From NCBI GenBank assembly GCA_041394945.1, contig JAWKHH010000004.1:186001-250000 (forward strand): a DNA stretch of 64,000 bases, written 5' to 3'. Shown in pieces: positions 18,274-26,336 of this stretch. A model generated the notes under the pieces. The model ran no database searches and had not been told where the DNA came from. It saw nothing but the letters and a program-made list of their open reading frames with translations. How positions within the stretch are numbered: position 1 is the stretch's first letter; every line of letters begins with the position of its first letter. The position numbers were made by a program, and so were the translations under genes. Origin of the DNA: Bryobacteraceae bacterium. GTDB taxonomy: Bacteria; Acidobacteriota; Terriglobia; Bryobacterales; Bryobacteraceae.

Positions 18274-19044
18274 GTGCCGGAACTCCCCGAAGCCGAAACC
18301 ATCGTTCGCACGCTCCGCCCGCTGGCCGAGGGCCGCGCAATCGTGGCCGTCGAGTTCCTCGCCCCGCGCGTCTCCCGCGACGACCCCTCCGCTCTCGCCG
18401 GCCGCCGCATCCTCGCCGTCTCGCGCTACGGCAAACAGATCCTGCTCGAACTCGACCGCGGCTGCCTGCTCGTGAAGCTCGGGATGACCGGCAAGCTCCT
18501 CGCCGGCGGCGCGCTCACGCCCTACACGCGCGCCGTGCTCACGCTCGACCGCGGCGTGCTCCTCTTCGACGATGTCCGCCAGTTCGGATCGTTGACTCTC
18601 CTTCCGGCCCCGCCCGCCGCCCTCGGCCCGGACCCCCTCGAGATCACCGCCTCCGAGTTTGCCGCCCGCCTCCGCGGCCGCGATACGCAAGTAAAGCGCG
18701 CCCTCCTCGATCAGAAGTTCCTGCGCGGCGTGGGCAACATCTATTGCGACGAGGCGCTGTTCCGCGCCGGCATCCATCCGAAGGCGCGCACCCGCCGCCT
18801 GAGCCGCGCTCGCGCCGAAGCTCTCCACGACGCGCTGGCCGCCCTGCTGCGGCTCGCCATCGAATACCGCGGATCGTCAGTGAGCGATTACGTCGATGCC
18901 GCCGGTGAGCGTGGCGGCTTTCAGCAGCTCCATCAGGTGTATGGAAAAGAAGGCGAATCTTGCGTCCGCTGCGGTGCTCCGGTTCGCCGCATCGTATTCG
19001 CGCAGCGGGGAACGCACTACTGCCCGAAATGCCAGAAGTTTTGA
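18274..19044 (+). CDS. mutM: Formamidopyrimidine-DNA glycosylase (Fpg/MutM family)
   Basis: The GTG at 18274 is chosen because it places the catalytic proline directly after the initiator: PELPEAE is the invariant N-terminus of Fpg/Nei enzymes, with Pro as nucleophile and the next Glu as catalytic acid. The protein has 256 residues. Other family segments are KLGMTGKL, RGVGNIYCDE (helix-two-turn-helix) and a C-terminal zinc finger with Cys pairs in CVRCG and CPKCQ. It excises oxidised purines such as 8-oxoguanine. It follows the Rieske gene closely. Confidence 0.95.
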   Translation: MPELPEAETIVRTLRPLAEGRAIVAVEFLAPRVSRDDPSALAGRRILAVSRYGKQILLELDRGCLLVKLGMTGKLLAGGALTPYTRAVLTLDRGVLLFDDVRQFGSLTLLPAPPAALGPDPLEITASEFAARLRGRDTQVKRALLDQKFLRGVGNIYCDEALFRAGIHPKARTRRLSRARAEALHDALAALLRLAIEYRGSSVSDYVDAAGERGGFQQLHQVYGKEGESCVRCGAPVRRIVFAQRGTHYCPKCQKF

Positions 19045-19061
19045 AACCGCCGAAATGACGC

Positions 19062-19067
19062 TATCCT
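19062..19067 (+). promoter_or_regulatory. Putative -10 box TATCCT for a leaderless transcript
   Basis: TATCCT ends 6 nt before the ATG of the nitrilase-like gene. A TTGAAA lies 15 bp upstream at 19041-19046 as a possible -35, a slightly short spacing. Confidence 0.4.
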
Positions 19068-19073
19068 TAAGAT

Positions 19074-19964
19074 ATGGAAAGGATTCGCGTCGCGTCGCTG
19101 CAGTACTTCATCCGGCCCGTCCAGACCTTCGAGCAATTCCGGGACCAAGTGGAGGCCCTCGTCGAGACCGCCGCCGATTACAAGTGCCAATTGGTCGTTT
19201 TTCCCGAGTACTTCACGGTGCAGTTGTTAACGCTCGGCCTCATCCGCCGCCCGATGCGCGAGCAGATCCGCGAATTGGCCAACCAGGTGCCGCGGTTCCG
19301 CGATCTGATGGCCGCGCAGGCGCGCAAACACCGCATCCATATCGTCGCCGGGACAATCCCGGTCCGCGACGAGGCCAACGCCGACATCGTCTACAACGAG
19401 AGCTTTTTCTTCAGTCCGGCGGGCAGCCATGGCGTGCAGGGAAAGATGCACATGACCCGGTTCGAGAACGAAGAGTGGATCGTGTCGCCCCGTTCCGAAC
19501 TCAAGGTCTTCGAGACGGTGTTCGGGAAGGTGGCCATCGCCATCTGCTACGATGTCGAATTCCCGGAAATCGTCCGGGCGGCGGCGCGGCTCGGAGCGCA
19601 CATCCTGGTGGTCCCCAGTTGCACCGACGACCGGCAGGGGTTTCTCCGTGTCCGCTACTGCGCGATGGCGCGCGCGATTGAGAACCAGATGTACGTGATT
19701 CATTCCGGCACCGTCGGATCGCTTCCGATGGTGCCCGCCGTGTCGCTGAACTACGGCCAGGCCGCGATTTTCACTCCCAGCGATTTCGCCTTCTCCCGTG
19801 ACGGCATCCTCGCCGAAGGCAATCCCAATCAGGAAATGATGATCGTCGGCGAACTGAACCTCTCCACCATTAACGACTCCCGCTCGAGCGGCACCGTGCT
19901 TCCGCTCGAAGACAGCAAGCGCTCGGTAGAGATCGCAGGCCGGGCAACCACGATGACCCTATGA
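19074..19964 (+). CDS. Carbon-nitrogen hydrolase (nitrilase superfamily)
   Basis: The 296-residue amidase-like enzyme has the complete Glu-Lys-Cys catalytic triad: Glu45 in FPEYF, Lys124 in QGKMHMTRFE and Cys158 in AICYDVEFPE. Nitrilase-superfamily enzymes hydrolyse amides or nitriles or transfer acyl groups. The gene overlaps the following GNAT acetyltransferase by ATGA. In Bacillus, YhcX carries a GNAT and a nitrilase-type domain in one chain, so this pair is probably the split version acting on the same metabolite, which I cannot name. Confidence 0.95.
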   Translation: MERIRVASLQYFIRPVQTFEQFRDQVEALVETAADYKCQLVVFPEYFTVQLLTLGLIRRPMREQIRELANQVPRFRDLMAAQARKHRIHIVAGTIPVRDEANADIVYNESFFFSPAGSHGVQGKMHMTRFENEEWIVSPRSELKVFETVFGKVAIAICYDVEFPEIVRAAARLGAHILVVPSCTDDRQGFLRVRYCAMARAIENQMYVIHSGTVGSLPMVPAVSLNYGQAAIFTPSDFAFSRDGILAEGNPNQEMMIVGELNLSTINDSRSSGTVLPLEDSKRSVEIAGRATTMTL

Positions 19965-20653
19965 CCCCCAAGCTTCCCCCGATCGAAGTCCGCAACACCA
20001 CCGAGGACGATATCCCGGTTCTGATCGACCTGTGCCGCGAAGTCTATCCCGAGAGTCCGCCCTGGACCGAAGAGCAGTTGCGCTCCCATCTCCGCGTGTT
20101 TCCCGAGGGCCAGTTCGTCGCCTACGACAAGCGCAACAAACGCATCGCCGGCATGGCCGCCAGCCTCATCGTCTATTGGGACGACTACGACTTCACCGAC
20201 TCCTGGCGCGACTTCACCGACCGCGGCTTCTTCACCAACCACGATCCCGTTCGCGGCCGCACGCTCTATGGCGCCGAAGTGATGGTGAAGCCCACCATGC
20301 AGCGAAAAGGCGTGGGGGCGAAGCTCTATGACGCGCGTCGCGAACTGGTGGAGCGGATGGGATTGCTGCGGATCCGCGCCGGGGCGCGTCTGCGGGGATA
20401 CCATCTCTACGCGAACCGGATGAGCGCCGAGGAATACGTGGTCCGCGTAGTGCGCGGCACGATCTCCGGGCCCACGCTTTCTTTCCAGTTGCGCCACGGC
20501 TTCCACGTGCTGGCCGTGGTCCACGGTTATCTCGCCCACGATCCGGAGAGCCTGGGCTGGGCGGCGGTGATCGAGTGGCTGAACGAACAGGTGGCGACGC
20601 CCGAGGACTACAAGGCGCGAAATCTTAGATTCGAACCGCCGACGCGAGTTTAG
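19961..20653 (+). CDS. GNAT family N-acetyltransferase paired with the nitrilase
   Basis: A 230-residue GNAT protein, larger than a minimal domain. The acetyl-CoA loop is in EVMVKPTMQRKGVGAKLYDARRE around residues 104-126 (Q-R-K-G-V-G). An extra C-terminal part ends in ATPEDYKARNLRFEP. It overlaps the nitrilase stop by 4 bases and is probably translationally coupled. The combination corresponds to the domain content of YhcX-type proteins. It converges with the MerR regulator gene. Confidence 0.92.
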   Translation: MTPKLPPIEVRNTTEDDIPVLIDLCREVYPESPPWTEEQLRSHLRVFPEGQFVAYDKRNKRIAGMAASLIVYWDDYDFTDSWRDFTDRGFFTNHDPVRGRTLYGAEVMVKPTMQRKGVGAKLYDARRELVERMGLLRIRAGARLRGYHLYANRMSAEEYVVRVVRGTISGPTLSFQLRHGFHVLAVVHGYLAHDPESLGWAAVIEWLNEQVATPEDYKARNLRFEPPTRV

Positions 20654-20705
20654 TCACAAACAAACGCGCGCAAGCCGAGCCCCGGCCGCGGGAGCGGTCC
20701 ATCAC

Positions 20706-21146
20706 TCAACCCAAAAGGTTCAGGATGGCCGCCACCTCCGCGCGAATCTCATCCGGCACGCGGACCTTCGGAGCGGCCGGGTCGCCGAACAAGCCCCCCT
20801 GCGCCGGCTCCGCCACCGGCGCCGATGCCTTAACCGGCGTCACCTTGGCTTTCTTCTTGTTCTGGTCGAGGTAGAGCTTCGCGCCCTCGATCGTGAACTT
20901 CTTCTCGTAGAGAAGCCGCTTCACCTCGAGCAGCAACTCCACCTCCTTGCGGCGGTAGAGGCGATGCCCGGTGCCGGACTTCTTCGGATGAAGCTGGGGG
21001 AACTCCGTCTCCCAGAAACGCAGCACATACGGTTCGACGCCAACGAGCTGCGCGGCTTCGCCGATTCGGAAATACAGCTTGTCCGGAATGCTCGGGCCGT
21101 CACCCGGCCCGGCTCCTGCGTTCGGAGCTGGTCTAGCTGGCTTCAT
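20706..21146 (-). CDS. MerR family transcriptional regulator
   Basis: A 146-residue regulator with a disordered Pro/Gly-rich N-terminus (residues 1-20), a winged helix-turn-helix at about 24-90 (YFRIGEAAQLVGVEPYVLRFWETEF, then the wing with HRLYRRKEVELLLEVKRLL) and a short C-terminal tail lacking the long dimerising coiled coil and the metal-binding cysteines of classical MerR. It therefore belongs to the short MerR-like group often found as housekeeping regulators. Target genes are unknown; no clear MerR operator with 19-20 bp spacing was seen nearby. Confidence 0.92.
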   Translation of the reverse strand: MKPARPAPNAGAGPGDGPSIPDKLYFRIGEAAQLVGVEPYVLRFWETEFPQLHPKKSGTGHRLYRRKEVELLLEVKRLLYEKKFTIEGAKLYLDQNKKKAKVTPVKASAPVAEPAQGGLFGDPAAPKVRVPDEIRAEVAAILNLLG

Positions 21147-21270
21147 CTATCGAGTACCTCGCGGACCATGACGAAACAGCCTGCGTCATGGACAGTGGAC
21201 GCGCCGGGGGAGACAGTTTCATGGTACGAGTTGCGGCAATCCGCGTCAAGCCCGCGCCAGGTGGGCACAG

Positions 21271-21276
21271 TATACT
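21271..21276 (+). promoter_or_regulatory. Putative -10 box TATACT for a leaderless transcript
   Basis: TATACT ends 7 nt before the GTG start of the fucosidase. The same TATACT-N7-GTG arrangement occurs before the amidohydrolase at 28698. It supports the GTG at 21284 over the longer frame beginning at 21188. Confidence 0.5.
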
Positions 21277-21283
21277 AACCACC

Positions 21284-22771
21284 GTGACACGACGGACCTT
21301 CCTCCCCGCGCTCGCCACGCCCGCCCTCGCGCAGCAGTCCCGCTTCGCGCCCAACTGGGCCTCCCTCGACTCCCGGCCCGCCCCCGCCTGGTATCAGGAC
21401 GCCAAGTTCGGCATCTTCATCCACTGGGGCGTCTACGCCGTGCCATCCTTCGCCAACGTCGGCAAGTACTCGGAGTGGTATTGGAACGCGCTCACCGCCG
21501 GCCGCTCCGGCAAGTCGAACGACCCGAATCAACTCGCCACCTGGGAGTTCCACAAACGCGTCTATGGCGCCGACTTTCCTTACCGCGCCTTCGCTTCCAT
21601 GTTTAAGGCCGAACTGTTCAAGCCCGAGGACTGGGCGGAGACCTTCCGCAAGTCCGGCGCGAAGTACGTCGCGCTCACTTCCAAGCACCACGACGGTTTT
21701 TGTCTCTGGGGCAACGAGCACGCCAACAAGTCCTGGGAGCGCCCCTGGAACGCCCTCTCGATCGGCCCGCGCCGCGACGTGCTCGGCGACCTGACCAACG
21801 CCGTCCGCGCCGCCGGCCTCCGCATGGGTTACTACTATTCGCTCTACGAATGGTACAACCCGATCTGGCTCTCCGACCGCAAGCGCTACGTCGCCGAGCA
21901 TATGGCGCCGCAGTTCCAGGATCTCGTCAACCGCTACAAGCCGGCCATCATCTTCAGCGACGGCGAATGGGACATGCCGAGCGCGGACTGGCATTCCGAA
22001 GAGTTACTGGCGTGGCTCTACAACGAATCGCCCTGCCGCGACGAGGTCATCGTCAACGATCGCTGGGGCAAGGAAACCCGCCACCACCACGGCGGTTACT
22101 TCACCACCGAGTACACCGCCGGACTCCAGGACGCCTCCCACCCGTGGGAGGAGAATCGCGGGATGGGGCGCTCCTACGGCTACAACCGCATGGAGCGCGC
22201 CCGCGACTACCGCACCGCCCGCGAGATGATCCTGATGCTCGTGGACCTGGTGAGCCGCGGGGGCAACCTCCTCCTCGACATCGGCCCGGCGGCCGATGGG
22301 CGCATCCCGGAGTTACAAGAGGAGAAGTTACTCGAGATCGGCGAGTGGCTCGCGGTGAACGGCGAGGCCATCTACGGCACGCGCCCATGGACGCCGCCGG
22401 GCCAGGCCAAGCCGCGCACGCGCCAGTGGAGCGCCGGCCGCGTTCCTGAGTTTACGGCGTCCACCTACATGTCGCGGTATGAGATCGACGACTACATCGC
22501 CAACCCGAAGCCCGGCGGCGCTGCCATCGAGGCGTTCTTCACGGCGAAGGGGTCCACGGTTTACGCGATCGTGCCGGGGTGGCCGGGCTCCACGGTGACG
22601 CTCAAGGATGTCCGCCTCGGATCCAACGGCGGTGCGCGATTGCTCGGCGCCGGGGCTCCGGTGCGGCATCGCGCCTCCGGCGGCGACCTCGTGCTCGACC
22701 TGCCGGCCGTCGCGCCCACGGGCTCGCATGTGCAGTGTGCGTTTGCGATCCGGCTGGACGGGGTCGCGTAG
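21284..22771 (+). CDS. Tat-exported alpha-L-fucosidase (GH29)
   Basis: The 495-residue protein starts with a twin-arginine signal (VTRRTFLPALATPALAQ). The GH29 catalytic domain follows: WYQDAKFGIFIHWGVYAVPSF is the family's first strand, KYVALTSKHHDGFCLW carries the His-His pair, and FSDGEWDMP holds the catalytic nucleophile aspartate (GH29 usually has W-x-D; here D-G-E-W). RGGNLLLDIGPAADG is another GH29 hallmark. The last 130 residues form a beta-rich accessory domain. It likely removes fucose from extracellular polysaccharides. GTG 21284 is preferred because it directly precedes the signal. Confidence 0.95.
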   Translation: MTRRTFLPALATPALAQQSRFAPNWASLDSRPAPAWYQDAKFGIFIHWGVYAVPSFANVGKYSEWYWNALTAGRSGKSNDPNQLATWEFHKRVYGADFPYRAFASMFKAELFKPEDWAETFRKSGAKYVALTSKHHDGFCLWGNEHANKSWERPWNALSIGPRRDVLGDLTNAVRAAGLRMGYYYSLYEWYNPIWLSDRKRYVAEHMAPQFQDLVNRYKPAIIFSDGEWDMPSADWHSEELLAWLYNESPCRDEVIVNDRWGKETRHHHGGYFTTEYTAGLQDASHPWEENRGMGRSYGYNRMERARDYRTAREMILMLVDLVSRGGNLLLDIGPAADGRIPELQEEKLLEIGEWLAVNGEAIYGTRPWTPPGQAKPRTRQWSAGRVPEFTASTYMSRYEIDDYIANPKPGGAAIEAFFTAKGSTVYAIVPGWPGSTVTLKDVRLGSNGGARLLGAGAPVRHRASGGDLVLDLPAVAPTGSHVQCAFAIRLDGVA

Positions 22772-22772
22772 C

Positions 22773-23252
22773 TTACCCGCGGCGGCGCTTTTCTTCGAGC
22801 GCGGCGCGTAGCACCGGCATCGCCGCGAGGTCCTTGGGGTGTTGCGAGGCGGCCTTCCACTCGACGTATCTTTCGAGTTTCAATACGAGGATCCGGCCTT
22901 CGGCGATCTGCATCCACTCGGATTCGCTCGCCAAGTCGGGATACCTCCGGCCTCCCTCGATTTCACCCAGCACGTCGAGCGGTCCGAATCGTGTCGTCAA
23001 CAACTGATGCCCCCCAGACGCCAGGTGGCTCTCGGCCGGCCTCTGGCCGCCCATGCGATACCTCGCGTCCAACTCACGCAGCGCCGCCTCGAGACGACGG
23101 ACGTTATCCGGTGCGCGGTGATGCACGATATCCAGATCGTGCGTGAGAAACGGCGCCCCCTGCAGCACGGCGCTCACTCCGCCAACCACCACGAACTCCA
23201 CTTCGTGCCGTAGCAGCACCTCGAGGATCGTCCCGAAACTACCCGATGCCAT
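22773..23252 (-). CDS. Nucleotidyltransferase-fold protein, toxin-like partner of a small upstream gene
   Basis: This 159-residue protein has the minimal nucleotidyltransferase fold: FVVVGGVSAVLQG at residues 20-32 and the acidic pair in THDLDIV at 37-43. A third conserved acidic or basic region is RILVLKLERYVEWK, where related AbiEii/MNT proteins have LKxxR. Such proteins can nucleotidylate RNA or proteins and are often toxins. It overlaps the upstream 54-codon gene by 14 bases, an arrangement typical of toxin-antitoxin units. Whether it is toxic is not visible from the sequence. Confidence 0.82.
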   Translation of the reverse strand: MASGSFGTILEVLLRHEVEFVVVGGVSAVLQGAPFLTHDLDIVHHRAPDNVRRLEAALRELDARYRMGGQRPAESHLASGGHQLLTTRFGPLDVLGEIEGGRRYPDLASESEWMQIAEGRILVLKLERYVEWKAASQHPKDLAAMPVLRAALEEKRRRG

Positions 23253-23403
23253 TCAACTCGCGGGTGCGCAGCACGAAGTCAAGATTGGCGTCGAGTAGCG
23301 CCAGCCGCTCGGCCGGAGTCAACGAGAGCATCCACCGGATCAACGTCAGATCGACGCCATCCTCATTACGCTCCAGCGCGGCAGCTTCGTCCCGATCGGC
23401 CAC
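23239..23403 (-). CDS. Small protein upstream of the nucleotidyltransferase, antitoxin-like
   Basis: The GTG at 23403 yields 54 residues: an acidic N-terminus, then a helical part with LIRWMLSLTPAERLALLDAN, and RTRELNGIG at the end. Short proteins with an IRWMLSLTPAERL-type helix frequently precede nucleotidyltransferase-fold genes. A TATACT box 6 nt upstream of this GTG supports the start; a longer frame to 23553 has a different, Arg/His/Cys-rich composition and is not credible. It overlaps the nucleotidyltransferase gene by 14 bases. Confidence 0.68.
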   Translation of the reverse strand: MADRDEAAALERNEDGVDLTLIRWMLSLTPAERLALLDANLDFVLRTRELNGIG

Positions 23404-23409
23404 GACCAC

Positions 23410-23415
23410 AGTATA
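23410..23415 (-). promoter_or_regulatory. Putative -10 box TATACT for a leaderless transcript
   Basis: On the minus strand TATACT ends 6 nt before the GTG at 23403. It is the likely promoter of the small protein and the nucleotidyltransferase. Confidence 0.42.
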
Positions 23416-23473
23416 CGAAACAGCGCAGAGACGCCCTTTTTTCGCCGCGCCCAGCTCTGTTGTGCACGGGAAG

Positions 23474-24094
23474 TTACTGGAGCAGTTCAGCCGGTGTCGC
23501 CGCCTTTGCGCGATCGACGCTCGGTGGATCGGTCTTGAACACGGGTTGTCCAATTGCCGTGAAGGAGCCTTTCGCCCATCGATATCGATACGCGATCGTC
23601 CCGGCCGAACAGCAATCGCCTTGTCGCCATTCGGGATCGTTCACCTCCAAAATGAGGTTCCCGCCGGCAATCGACACTCCCCGCAGACCCTGATAGGCCC
23701 TCGATCCGGTCCGCAACCACGCCAGCAGTCGAGGTACGCCCGACTCGACAGTGAACACATACACGTATTGCCAGTGTGCCGTGCCGCCGCTGTGATAGGT
23801 CAGGACAACCGCCGCCACCGTCGACTTGATTGCGGCAACCGCGCCATAGCCGACGGAGTCATAGGTGACCGTGGGGCACAAGTCGGCCGAGCCGCAGTCG
23901 CCGGATACCGCATGTCTACCGTCGACCAGCTTGACCGTCGTCCCGCTGCCAAGCGCCATCCAACGAACCTCTTCTGGAACGTCGTCGGTCTCCAGCAACG
24001 GATACGCGGAGTTTCGCCAGTCAACGTCGCGAACGGAACGCGGCGCCGCGCCGCAAGCAATCGCGCAACAGCCGAAGATTACCAGCCTGTGCAT
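23474..24094 (-). CDS. Secreted hypothetical protein
   Basis: From the ATG at 24094 the protein has 206 residues, with a short N-terminal signal-like stretch (MHRLVIFGCCAIACG) that could be a lipoprotein or Sec signal. The mature part has a CGSADLC segment, a WQYVYVFTV strand and a DCCSAGTIAYRYRW segment, so several cysteines that could pair in the periplasm. The upstream in-frame ATG at 24154 would add 20 Arg/Trp-rich residues and is less likely. It lies 16 bases after the OLD-like ATPase gene and may be cotranscribed. I do not recognise a family. Confidence 0.6.
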   Translation of the reverse strand: MHRLVIFGCCAIACGAAPRSVRDVDWRNSAYPLLETDDVPEEVRWMALGSGTTVKLVDGRHAVSGDCGSADLCPTVTYDSVGYGAVAAIKSTVAAVVLTYHSGGTAHWQYVYVFTVESGVPRLLAWLRTGSRAYQGLRGVSIAGGNLILEVNDPEWRQGDCCSAGTIAYRYRWAKGSFTAIGQPVFKTDPPSVDRAKAATPAELLQ

Positions 24095-24110
24095 GCGGTT
24101 CCATCCGCTA

Positions 24111-25835
24111 CTACGCCAGCGGCGCTGCATCGCATGCCACCCGCGCAATGGCATCCAACTTCTCGACGATCTCCTCCGGGCTCTTCTCGAGCGGCACGAA
24201 AGGCACGAGCGTGTGATAGTCCGTCTTCTGCATCAGATTGGGCAGGCCGAGCGTGGTGAAATAGATTCGGAAGATCGGAGCAAGACAGTCGTCGCTCGCC
24301 TCCGTCCTCTCATCGAACGGATCGGTCTGGGCAAGCGTCCTGCGCGCATCCGTTACGTCCGCGATTGCCTTCTCCATCGATTCCACGCGCTTCTGCCGTT
24401 CGGGCTCCTCGAATAGCGAGCCCTCCAAGCCAGGTTCGCTTTTCGCATAGGCAAGCAGTGTCTCCCGGTAGGCGACGTAGTTCTCAATCTCCCTGCGCCG
24501 CCATGCCAACTGTACGAGGGGGCCGACTTCGGGCAGCGCCCGGTCGATGGAATCGAACAGGGCTACGCCAACCAGATCCGGCTTGGCCTCCTTCAGGCCA
24601 AAGAAGTGATCACGAGCCTTCTGGGGAACGTTCCCGGTGTAGTGCACGAAGGGGCGAGCCAGGACTTCGTTCGCCGGGTGAGCGAGCCGTTCCGCGAAGG
24701 CCCGGAGTATGGCAAGATCGGTCGCGCCTTCCAGATACAGAACCCAGCCCGCCTGTTCCGCCTGATAGTACTGATCGAATCCGATCGCCTTCAGCGATTT
24801 CGACACTTGGCTGCCCCGATCGTCGATCCGGTGCGGCTGTCCCACGAACGCCACCAATATGTCCCGATCCGCGGCTTCCTCCAGAATCACTTCGCTATGG
24901 CTTGCGGCAACGATCTGGCAGGCGTGGCGCTCGGCGGTGTCGGTGAGAATCTGGTAGATCTGCCGTTGCCGGAGAATCTCCAGGTGCGCGTCCGGCTCGT
25001 CGAGAAGCAAGACGCTATTCGGGTGCGTGTAGAGGTGCGCCAGCAGGAGCAAGGTTTGTTGCAGCCCGCGCCCCGATGAGGCCAGATCCAGCTCCACGGA
25101 GCCATCCTGGTACGACATCGTGATCTGGCCGCGCTCTTTAATGTAGACCGGCTCGTTCAATCGGACACCGAACAGTTGCTGAATCTGTTGGACCAGCGCG
25201 GTCCACGTTTTCCGGTCTTCCTGAGCCGAGATCTGATAACAGAGGTTGCGGAGCACTTCGGCCGTCCGTCCTTCGCCTACACGGACGTCGATCGAGCCTG
25301 GGTCGAGCCGGTCTTCTGTTGCCGCCAGGCCGGACATCGGCGGCAGGAACGCCACCCGCACCGAAGCCGCCGCTTCTGGGACGCTCATGCGCTCAACGCT
25401 CTCCTCGGCCAGCCGCAGCGGCCGGCAATAGAAGGACTCCTCGTTGGCGTAGTCGAACTCGAAACCGCACTTCCACTCCCGGTCATCCGAAACCCCGGTC
25501 ACCGAAATATCCACGCGAATGTTTCGCGTTTCCTGCTTTCCGTTCGCGCGCTGAACCGACCTCGTATGCACGTCGCGCCAGAGGAGATTGGCGGAAGGAA
25601 CCGGGACCGCAACCAGATCGCGCCGGTTGATCGTGATTCCCGGTCTCTTCTCCGGTACGTCCTTGGCCGATCGCTTTTCGAGCCATTTGCGCAATCCGAT
25701 CTCCCAGAGCGCCAGCGCCTGCAGCGCGGTGGTCTTGCCCGAGTTGTTGGGTCCGACGAAGACCACCGTCTTCCCGAGCTCAATCTCGACATCCTTCAGC
25801 CGCTTGAAGTTCTTCACGCGCAGACTCGTTAGCAT
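24111..25835 (-). CDS. OLD-like AAA ATPase with C-terminal TOPRIM-like region
   Basis: The 574-residue protein begins as an SMC/RecF-like ATPase: LRVKNFKRLKDVEIELGK and Walker A GPNNSGKTT at residues 28-36. After an insert come SSGRGLQQTLLLLAHL (signature-like), Walker B SVLLLDEPDAHLE and an IVAASHSEVILEEA H-loop. The C-terminal third has YLEGATDLAILRAF followed by VALFDSIDR, the E-x-x-x-D and acidic features of a TOPRIM nuclease domain. This is the layout of OLD-family nucleases, some of which act in phage defence. The start at 25835 gives the canonical N-terminus. It is divergent from the 131-residue/DUF4132 pair. Confidence 0.88.
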   Translation of the reverse strand: MLTSLRVKNFKRLKDVEIELGKTVVFVGPNNSGKTTALQALALWEIGLRKWLEKRSAKDVPEKRPGITINRRDLVAVPVPSANLLWRDVHTRSVQRANGKQETRNIRVDISVTGVSDDREWKCGFEFDYANEESFYCRPLRLAEESVERMSVPEAAASVRVAFLPPMSGLAATEDRLDPGSIDVRVGEGRTAEVLRNLCYQISAQEDRKTWTALVQQIQQLFGVRLNEPVYIKERGQITMSYQDGSVELDLASSGRGLQQTLLLLAHLYTHPNSVLLLDEPDAHLEILRQRQIYQILTDTAERHACQIVAASHSEVILEEAADRDILVAFVGQPHRIDDRGSQVSKSLKAIGFDQYYQAEQAGWVLYLEGATDLAILRAFAERLAHPANEVLARPFVHYTGNVPQKARDHFFGLKEAKPDLVGVALFDSIDRALPEVGPLVQLAWRRREIENYVAYRETLLAYAKSEPGLEGSLFEEPERQKRVESMEKAIADVTDARRTLAQTDPFDERTEASDDCLAPIFRIYFTTLGLPNLMQKTDYHTLVPFVPLEKSPEEIVEKLDAIARVACDAAPLA

Positions 25836-25902
25836 GTTCGTAACGATTATCTCAGGCGATAGGCGGTCCGCTCCTGCGTCGCCCTCTACGCGAAACACCC
25901 GA

Positions 25903-25931
25903 TTGGCGCCGCCGCGCGGAACCCCTAATCT
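25903..25931 (+). promoter_or_regulatory. Promoter (TTGGCG, 17 bp, TAATCT) of the DUF4132 operon
   Basis: TTGGCG at 25903-25908 and TAATCT at 25926-25931 are 17 bp apart and agree well with a sigma70-type promoter. Only 6 nt separate the -10 box from the ATG at 25938, so the transcript should start at or next to the start codon and be leaderless. Confidence 0.58.
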
Positions 25932-25937
25932 GGGCTC

Positions 25938-26333
25938 ATGCCCGTAGCCGTAGCACTCTGGGATGAGACCGTCCCCGGCGACCGCGTGCGTGCCGGCGCC
26001 GTCACGCTCGACGCCCCCCGAACCACCGCCCGCGCCCTCATCGCCGAGCGCATCCGGCAGGAAGTGGAGCGCTACAACCGCGAACGGCCGCCCGTGTTTC
26101 AGGGCCTCGTCCAGCCGTCGGATTCCGAAAATATCCTCAACGGTTACCGCCTCGCAAGCCCCAAGCCCATCGACTCCGGCGAGCAACTCCGCCTCGCCTG
26201 CCGCAGCTTCGAGTCGAACGGCTTTCTCCTCCTCGTCGACGGACGCCAGGTAACCGAACTCGACGCCGAGGTCGACCTGCGCCCCGAGTCCGAAGTTGAC
26301 TTCGTGAAACTCGTCCCACTCATCGGAGGCTGA
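25938..26333 (+). CDS. Hypothetical protein upstream of the DUF4132 gene
   Basis: A 131-residue protein without signal peptide, membrane segment or cysteines that look like metal ligands. It has an N-terminal beta-rich part, an Ala/Arg/Glu helix near residues 35-55 (TARALIAERIRQEVERYN) and a C-terminal acidic part ending in FVKLVPLIGG. Three bases separate its stop from the GTG of the DUF4132 gene, and a GGAGG ribosome site for the latter lies in its last codons. The two products probably work together. I do not recognise the family. Confidence 0.75.
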   Translation: MPVAVALWDETVPGDRVRAGAVTLDAPRTTARALIAERIRQEVERYNRERPPVFQGLVQPSDSENILNGYRLASPKPIDSGEQLRLACRSFESNGFLLLVDGRQVTELDAEVDLRPESEVDFVKLVPLIGG

Positions 26334-26336
26334 TTC

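Noticed and set aside
23239..23553. A 104-codon version of the antitoxin-like gene
   Set aside because: The first 50 codons have unlike composition and cross the TATACT box; the GTG at 23403 fits better.
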